64,000 nucleotides of DNA from NCBI GenBank assembly GCA_965248855.1, contig CBDFKQ010000012.1:186001-250000 (forward strand), read 5' to 3'. Shown here in pieces: positions 60,338 through 64,000 of this stretch. Position numbers and translations under genes: made by a program. This stretch comes from CBDFKQ01 sp965248855 (GTDB lineage: Bacteria; Bacteroidota; Bacteroidia; Cytophagales; 172606-1). Below the pieces are notes generated by a model. The model had not been told where the DNA came from. It was given only the letters and a program-made list of their open reading frames with translations, and made no database searches. Each line of letters begins with the position of its first letter. Within the stretch, counting starts at the first letter, position 1.

Positions 60338-61732
60338 ATGTTTCATTTGGAATCCCATCACCTTTTTCTTCTTATTATTAGTCTTTTGGCCGCTTGTGCC
60401 TTTGAATTTGTAAATGGTTTTCATGATACTGCCAATGCAGTAGCGACTGTAATATATACCAACACACTTAAGCCCTGGATAGCAGTAATTACGTCAGGTG
60501 TTTTTAATTTTCTTGGTGTTTTTATTGGTGGGATCAGTGTCGCGATGGGCATTGTAAAACTTCTCCCCGTTGAGTTATTGGTTGACAATAATATATCAAC
60601 CAGCTTATCCATGGTTTTTTCACTTTTACTGAGTGCTATAATTTGGAATTTGGGAACGTGGTATTTTGGTTTACCAAGTTCAAGTTCTCACACCTTAATT
60701 GGATCTATATTGGGTGTTGGTTTGGCATTTGGGTTGATGAACCATTCAACAAACTCTGTAAACTGGAGTAAGGCAACCGAAATAGGATTTTCGTTACTGA
60801 TATCACCGGTTTTTGGGTTTGGAGCAACAGCCCTTTTATTGTTTCTATTAAAAAGATTTATAAAACAGCCTGAAATATTTCAGGAACCTGATAAGAAAAA
60901 AACACCTCCAACTTGGATAAGAACAACATTAATAGGTACTTGTGTAGGTGTTAGTTTTTTCCATGGAATGAATGACGGGCAAAAAGGAGTAGGACTTATA
61001 ATGTTAATTTTAATTGGAATAGTACCCGCAACTTTCGCGCTAAACCCTGATTTAAATTATACAAAACTTGATAAAAATATAGCTGTTATTCAAAGTATTA
61101 CCAATAAACTGGATCAAACCTCATTAACAGAAAAAGAAAAAAAACAACTCGCTCAAAGCAGTACAGAATTAGATGGTTTAGATAAATTTTTTAAGACTAA
61201 AAACGTAAAAGAATTAAATCAAAAAGAAAAACTAGAGGTTAGAAAAGATGTGTTATTAATGAACAAAAACTTTTCCGGTCTTTTAAAATCTCCTAACATA
61301 AATCTCAATAAAAATCAGAAAGATGAATTGGAAGAGAATTTGAATGAAATAAAAAATATTTCGGATTATGCACCTGATTGGGTAAAAATAATGATTGCAG
61401 TGTCATTAGGATTGGGAACAATGATCGGGTGGAAAAGAATTGTTGAAACAGTAGGGAGCAAAATTGGCAAGACACATTTAACTTACGCTCAGGGCGCATC
61501 GGCAGAATTAATTGCAGCAAGTACCATTGGCCTTGCTTCCGGTTTTGGATTACCCGTAAGTACAACACACATACTATCATCAGGTGTGGCGGGAAGTATG
61601 TTTGCAGAAGGCGGTTTAAATAATATTAATCCTAAAACAGTTAAAAATATTGCTTTGGCATGGGTACTCACTTTACCTGTTTCAATTATGCTTGCTATGG
61701 GGCTGTTTTTCTTCTTTAAAGCAATTATATAG
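60338..61732 (+). CDS. PiT family inorganic phosphate transporter
   Basis: 464 residues, PHO4/PiT family. The duplicated signature GFHDTANAVATVI (near residue 27) and FHGMNDGQKGVG (near residue 208) each carry the conserved Asp/Asn of the transport core. About ten helices are present, with a hydrophilic insert at about residues 235-345 (NKLDQTSLTEKEKKQLAQSS and later) likely in the cytoplasm or periplasm. The C-terminal half has AQGASAELIAASTIGLASGFGLPVSTTH. It imports phosphate with protons or sodium. No DUF47 (PhoU-like) gene is next to it. A Pho-box-like repeat precedes it. Confidence 0.9.
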   Translation: MFHLESHHLFLLIISLLAACAFEFVNGFHDTANAVATVIYTNTLKPWIAVITSGVFNFLGVFIGGISVAMGIVKLLPVELLVDNNISTSLSMVFSLLLSAIIWNLGTWYFGLPSSSSHTLIGSILGVGLAFGLMNHSTNSVNWSKATEIGFSLLISPVFGFGATALLLFLLKRFIKQPEIFQEPDKKKTPPTWIRTTLIGTCVGVSFFHGMNDGQKGVGLIMLILIGIVPATFALNPDLNYTKLDKNIAVIQSITNKLDQTSLTEKEKKQLAQSSTELDGLDKFFKTKNVKELNQKEKLEVRKDVLLMNKNFSGLLKSPNINLNKNQKDELEENLNEIKNISDYAPDWVKIMIAVSLGLGTMIGWKRIVETVGSKIGKTHLTYAQGASAELIAASTIGLASGFGLPVSTTHILSSGVAGSMFAEGGLNNINPKTVKNIALAWVLTLPVSIMLAMGLFFFFKAII

Positions 61733-61788
61733 TTGTAAATACCCAAGTTCGATTGAGCTACTGACTGAAATGAAACCGTTATAACTGA

Positions 61789-61815
61789 ATTCGATTTTTA
61801 TTTCAAAAATCGAAT
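61789..61815 (+). terminator. Hairpin after the PiT gene
   Basis: ATTCGATTTTT (61789-61799) pairs perfectly with AAAAATCGAAT (61805-61815), 57 bp past the stop codon. The T tract after it is short. Confidence 0.55.
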
Positions 61816-61842
61816 CATTTGGGATATTGGATTACATCAAAT

Positions 61843-62056
61843 TTAATGGATTGGCTTTTTGCGGAAGAAGCTATAAGCTCAGGAATCGTTTTTGTTATGA
61901 AAATTTCCATATGAACTGTGCCATCAAAGGCTCTAACTGACACATATTTTTCAATTGTTCATTTATACTCTCAATTATGGCTCTTTTTCTTAAATATCTA
62001 TTATTTATAGTTTTAATTAAAGTAATTCTAAATGTTATTTTTAATATCGTTACTAT
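61843..62056 (-). pseudogene. Decayed C-terminal remnant of an IS982-type transposase
   Basis: On the minus strand the frame ending at 61895 reads NRYLRKRAIIESINEQLKNM, matching the IS982 family end region (LRKRA-II-E-x-x-N-x-QLKN). The next IS982 segment appears in shifted frames: NFHNKN and AYSFFRKKPIH (typically AYSF-x-x-KKP). Stops and at least one frameshift interrupt it, and the N-terminal two-thirds is absent. No inverted repeats of an intact element were found. Confidence 0.6.
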
Positions 62057-62143
62057 TCAACAACAACAATTCGGTTCGCTTTAGTTACATAAAAATGGAA
62101 GCATAAAAAATTAAATTACATCCCAGATTAAATTTTAATCTCT

Positions 62144-63487
62144 TTACTCCACTTTCGTTTCATATAATTCTTTTATTTCTGCTTGCGGTTTATTTGATTC
62201 TCTTTTAAAAGGCCTAATAATAAGCCTGTTTCCTTTATCATAAGTTAAATAACTCCAGAGCCAGTTTATAAAAATTAAAAGTTTGTTTCTAAAAACTGTT
62301 ATGTAAAAAATATGTACAAACATCCACGCCATCCAGGCAAAAACTCCTCCCAAATGTAATTTATCAAAAGGATGTGGAAAATCAACTATTGCCTTATTGC
62401 GGCCAACTGTAGCCATTGACCCTTTATCAAAATATTCAAAAGGTTTTAAAATTTCATTTTTTAATTTTCTTTTTAAATTTTTCCCTAAATTTTTTCCCTG
62501 CTGCATAGCCACCGGCGAAACCATTGGATGTCCATTTGGGTTTTTAGTTGTAACCATTGCAGCTACATCACCTATTGCATAAATATTATCAAAGCCAACT
62601 AATTTATTAAATTCATCTACTTTATACCTTCCTTTAAAAATACTTTCTTCACGTATGCCCTCTACAATACTTCCTGAAACTCCGGCTGCCCATATTACTG
62701 TAGATGTATTAATTTCAGTGCCATCAACCAATTTTACTTTTTTACCGTCGTAAGATTGAACTCTTGAATTCAATTTTATTTCCACGCCCATTTTATGCAA
62801 ATATTTAAAAGCTTTTTCCTGAGAAAATTTCGACATTGGACCAAGCAATGTTGGGCTGCCTTCAATTAAATAAATATTCATTAATGAAAAATCTAGTTCA
62901 GGATAATCAGAAGGTAAAACATGGGTTTTTAATTCTGCTAGTGCCCCTGATAATTCTACTCCTGTAGGTCCGCCGCCAACAATTACGTAATCCATTAAAG
63001 AATCTCTTTCTAAAGGATTTGATGTAATGGTTGCTCTTTCAAAATTCTGCAATATTTGGCTCCTTAAATCAAGTGCCTGCGGAATTTGTTTCATTTCAAA
63101 TGCCCTTTCGGACATTTCTTTATTACCAAAAAAATTTGTTTTTGATCCTGCAGCAATCACTAAAATATCAAAATCTAATCTTCCAATTCCGGTTTGGATA
63201 TAATTTTCTTCAGGGATTATTTTTTCAACACTTGTCCACCTAAAATAAAAATTCGCTCTGTTATCAAACATTTTTCTTAAAGGGCTGGCAATTGAATCGG
63301 GTTCTAAACCTGCAGTTGCCACCTGATAAAGAAGCGGTTGAAAAGTGTGATAATTATTCCTGTCAATCATTACCAATTGAAATTCTTCTTCAGGCAAAGC
63401 TCTTGAAAACTCTATTCCTGCAAAACCCCCACCAATTACAACTACCCTTAGTTTATTTGACTTTGGTATATTTAATTCTATATCCAT
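62144..63487 (-). CDS. Type II NADH dehydrogenase (NAD(P)/FAD-dependent oxidoreductase)
   Basis: 447 residues. The FAD-binding motif is VVVIGGGFAGIEFSRAL near residues 15-31; the NAD-binding motif is VIVGGGPTGVELSGALAEL near residue 167; the second FAD segment is NIYAIGDVAAM near residue 303. The C-terminus has amphipathic and hydrophobic stretches (WMAWMFVHIFYITVFRNKLL) that attach it to the inner membrane. It passes electrons from NADH to quinone without proton pumping. Single gene unit with no obvious operon partner. Confidence 0.9.
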   Translation of the reverse strand: MDIELNIPKSNKLRVVVIGGGFAGIEFSRALPEEEFQLVMIDRNNYHTFQPLLYQVATAGLEPDSIASPLRKMFDNRANFYFRWTSVEKIIPEENYIQTGIGRLDFDILVIAAGSKTNFFGNKEMSERAFEMKQIPQALDLRSQILQNFERATITSNPLERDSLMDYVIVGGGPTGVELSGALAELKTHVLPSDYPELDFSLMNIYLIEGSPTLLGPMSKFSQEKAFKYLHKMGVEIKLNSRVQSYDGKKVKLVDGTEINTSTVIWAAGVSGSIVEGIREESIFKGRYKVDEFNKLVGFDNIYAIGDVAAMVTTKNPNGHPMVSPVAMQQGKNLGKNLKRKLKNEILKPFEYFDKGSMATVGRNKAIVDFPHPFDKLHLGGVFAWMAWMFVHIFYITVFRNKLLIFINWLWSYLTYDKGNRLIIRPFKRESNKPQAEIKELYETKVE

Positions 63488-63667
63488 AAATATTTTTACT
63501 TAATTACTCAATGATATTTTAAATCTATTTTTGAATTATTTTATTTGAACAAAATTTTATTTTAGTTTTATGAAAATAATTTAAAGGTTACAAACTCATT
63601 TTTAAACCATCAATTCAAAAAAATTAATTTGTTTAAATAAATTTTCAATAAATCTATATTAAATATT

Positions 63668-64000
63668 ATGAAAAAAATTATTCCCTCAATTTTTATTTTT
63701 TGTCTCTTTTTATGTTTCAATCAATCTTATTCACAAACAGTAAAACAAAAAGGGGCTTGCGGTGCAATATATGTAAGAACAAATGAAGAATTAAAAAAAA
63801 TTGAAATTGAACAATTACCGGTAGTATTGCAAAGCCATAAAACGCTTGACCGAGACCATCTTTTGGTATTCGATTCAATTGAAGAAATTGATGCTTTTAT
63901 AAAATTAATACAAAATTGCAATGAGGATCATATTGAATCGGAAAATGTACGCTTTGAATGTACTTATTTAAAAGATACCAAGATTGTAGCTTTTGGCCAT
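63668..64000 (+). CDS. Secreted protein of unknown function, partial (3' end beyond window)
   Basis: The frame is open from the ATG at 63668 to the window end (111 codons). The N-terminus is a signal peptide (IIPSIFIFCLFLCFNQSYSQ). The visible part has several cysteines (GACGAIYVRT, LIQNCNEDH, RFECTYLKD) that could form disulfides, and a phrase LDRDHLLVFDSIEEIDAFIK. No family is recognised from this fragment. Confidence 0.7.
   Translation, partial: MKKIIPSIFIFCLFLCFNQSYSQTVKQKGACGAIYVRTNEELKKIEIEQLPVVLQSHKTLDRDHLLVFDSIEEIDAFIKLIQNCNEDHIESENVRFECTYLKDTKIVAFGH

Noticed and set aside
61733..61842. Small RNA or gene between PiT and the IS982 remnant
   Set aside because: Only a short hairpin was found; no reading frame or conserved structure could be supported.
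1..64000. CRISPR array, prophage, rRNA or tRNA genes
   Set aside because: No regular spacer-repeat structure, no phage structural genes, and no rRNA- or tRNA-like sequence was recognised in either strand. A tRNA search program could still find a short one I missed.

Overview
The window looks like a chromosomal segment of a Bacteroidetes bacterium, most likely of the Chitinophagaceae or a near relative (an inference). The DNA is very AT-rich and start codons lack clear Shine-Dalgarno sites. Several upstream regions carry the Bacteroidetes promoter core TAnnTTTG. One very long secreted protein ends in a type IX secretion (Por) sorting domain, and many gene families here are typical of the phylum (DUF2807, DUF2911, PorT-like barrels, FG-GAP/ASPIC lipoproteins, short-form PurL). 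No rRNA, tRNA, CRISPR array or prophage was seen. Two genes are cut by the window edges: a ThuA-domain gene at the left and a secreted protein at the right.

Layout. 1-10.9 kb: envelope and housekeeping genes (ThuA, PagL-like outer-membrane enzyme with a DUF2807 lipoprotein, purL, dCMP deaminase, DUF2911, Bax-inhibitor-like protein), then a DUF2278 and phospholipase-D-like pair. 11-15.2 kb: hexuronate catabolism, uxaC-uxaB divergent from uxuA. 15.4-20.5 kb: a compact five-gene membrane module: coiled-coil protein, membrane-anchored PspA-like coiled coil, substrate-binding protein fused to an OmpA peptidoglycan-binding domain, ABC permease and ABC ATPase. 20.6-31.1 kb: glycosyltransferase, cold-shock protein, Gfo/Idh/MocA oxidoreductase, argB-argE-type genes, zinc dehydrogenase, FMN glutamate-synthase-like protein and a CHASE3-type histidine kinase. 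31.1-39.1 kb: small and partly decayed genes, an ECF sigma factor with a possible membrane partner, a HAMP kinase, and a tandem pair of lipoproteins of which the first is frameshifted. 39.2-40.9 kb: an IS110-family element with a structured 5' non-coding end. 40.9-50.1 kb: FG-GAP/ASPIC lipoprotein, TfoX-like protein, glycosyltransferase overlapping a Bcp peroxiredoxin, lone response regulator, 2OG-Fe(II) oxygenase and a beta-barrel protein. 50.4-64 kb: the 1745-residue T9SS/PKD protein, GH78-like rhamnosidase, TauE exporter, PiT phosphate transporter, a decayed IS982-type remnant and a type II NADH dehydrogenase.

The strongest candidate for an undescribed system is the 15.4-20.5 kb module. 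It looks like an ABC machine whose binding protein is tied to both the inner membrane and the peptidoglycan, with PspA-like coiled coils beside it; its substrate and role are not evident from sequence. Other noteworthy signals are a family of intergenic arrays with a 14-bp period whose unit is its own reverse complement after rotation, two single-base frameshifts within 5 kb, decayed transposase and aminotransferase remnants, a PagL-like protein with Asn at the catalytic Glu position, and a Pho-box-like direct repeat before the phosphate transporter.
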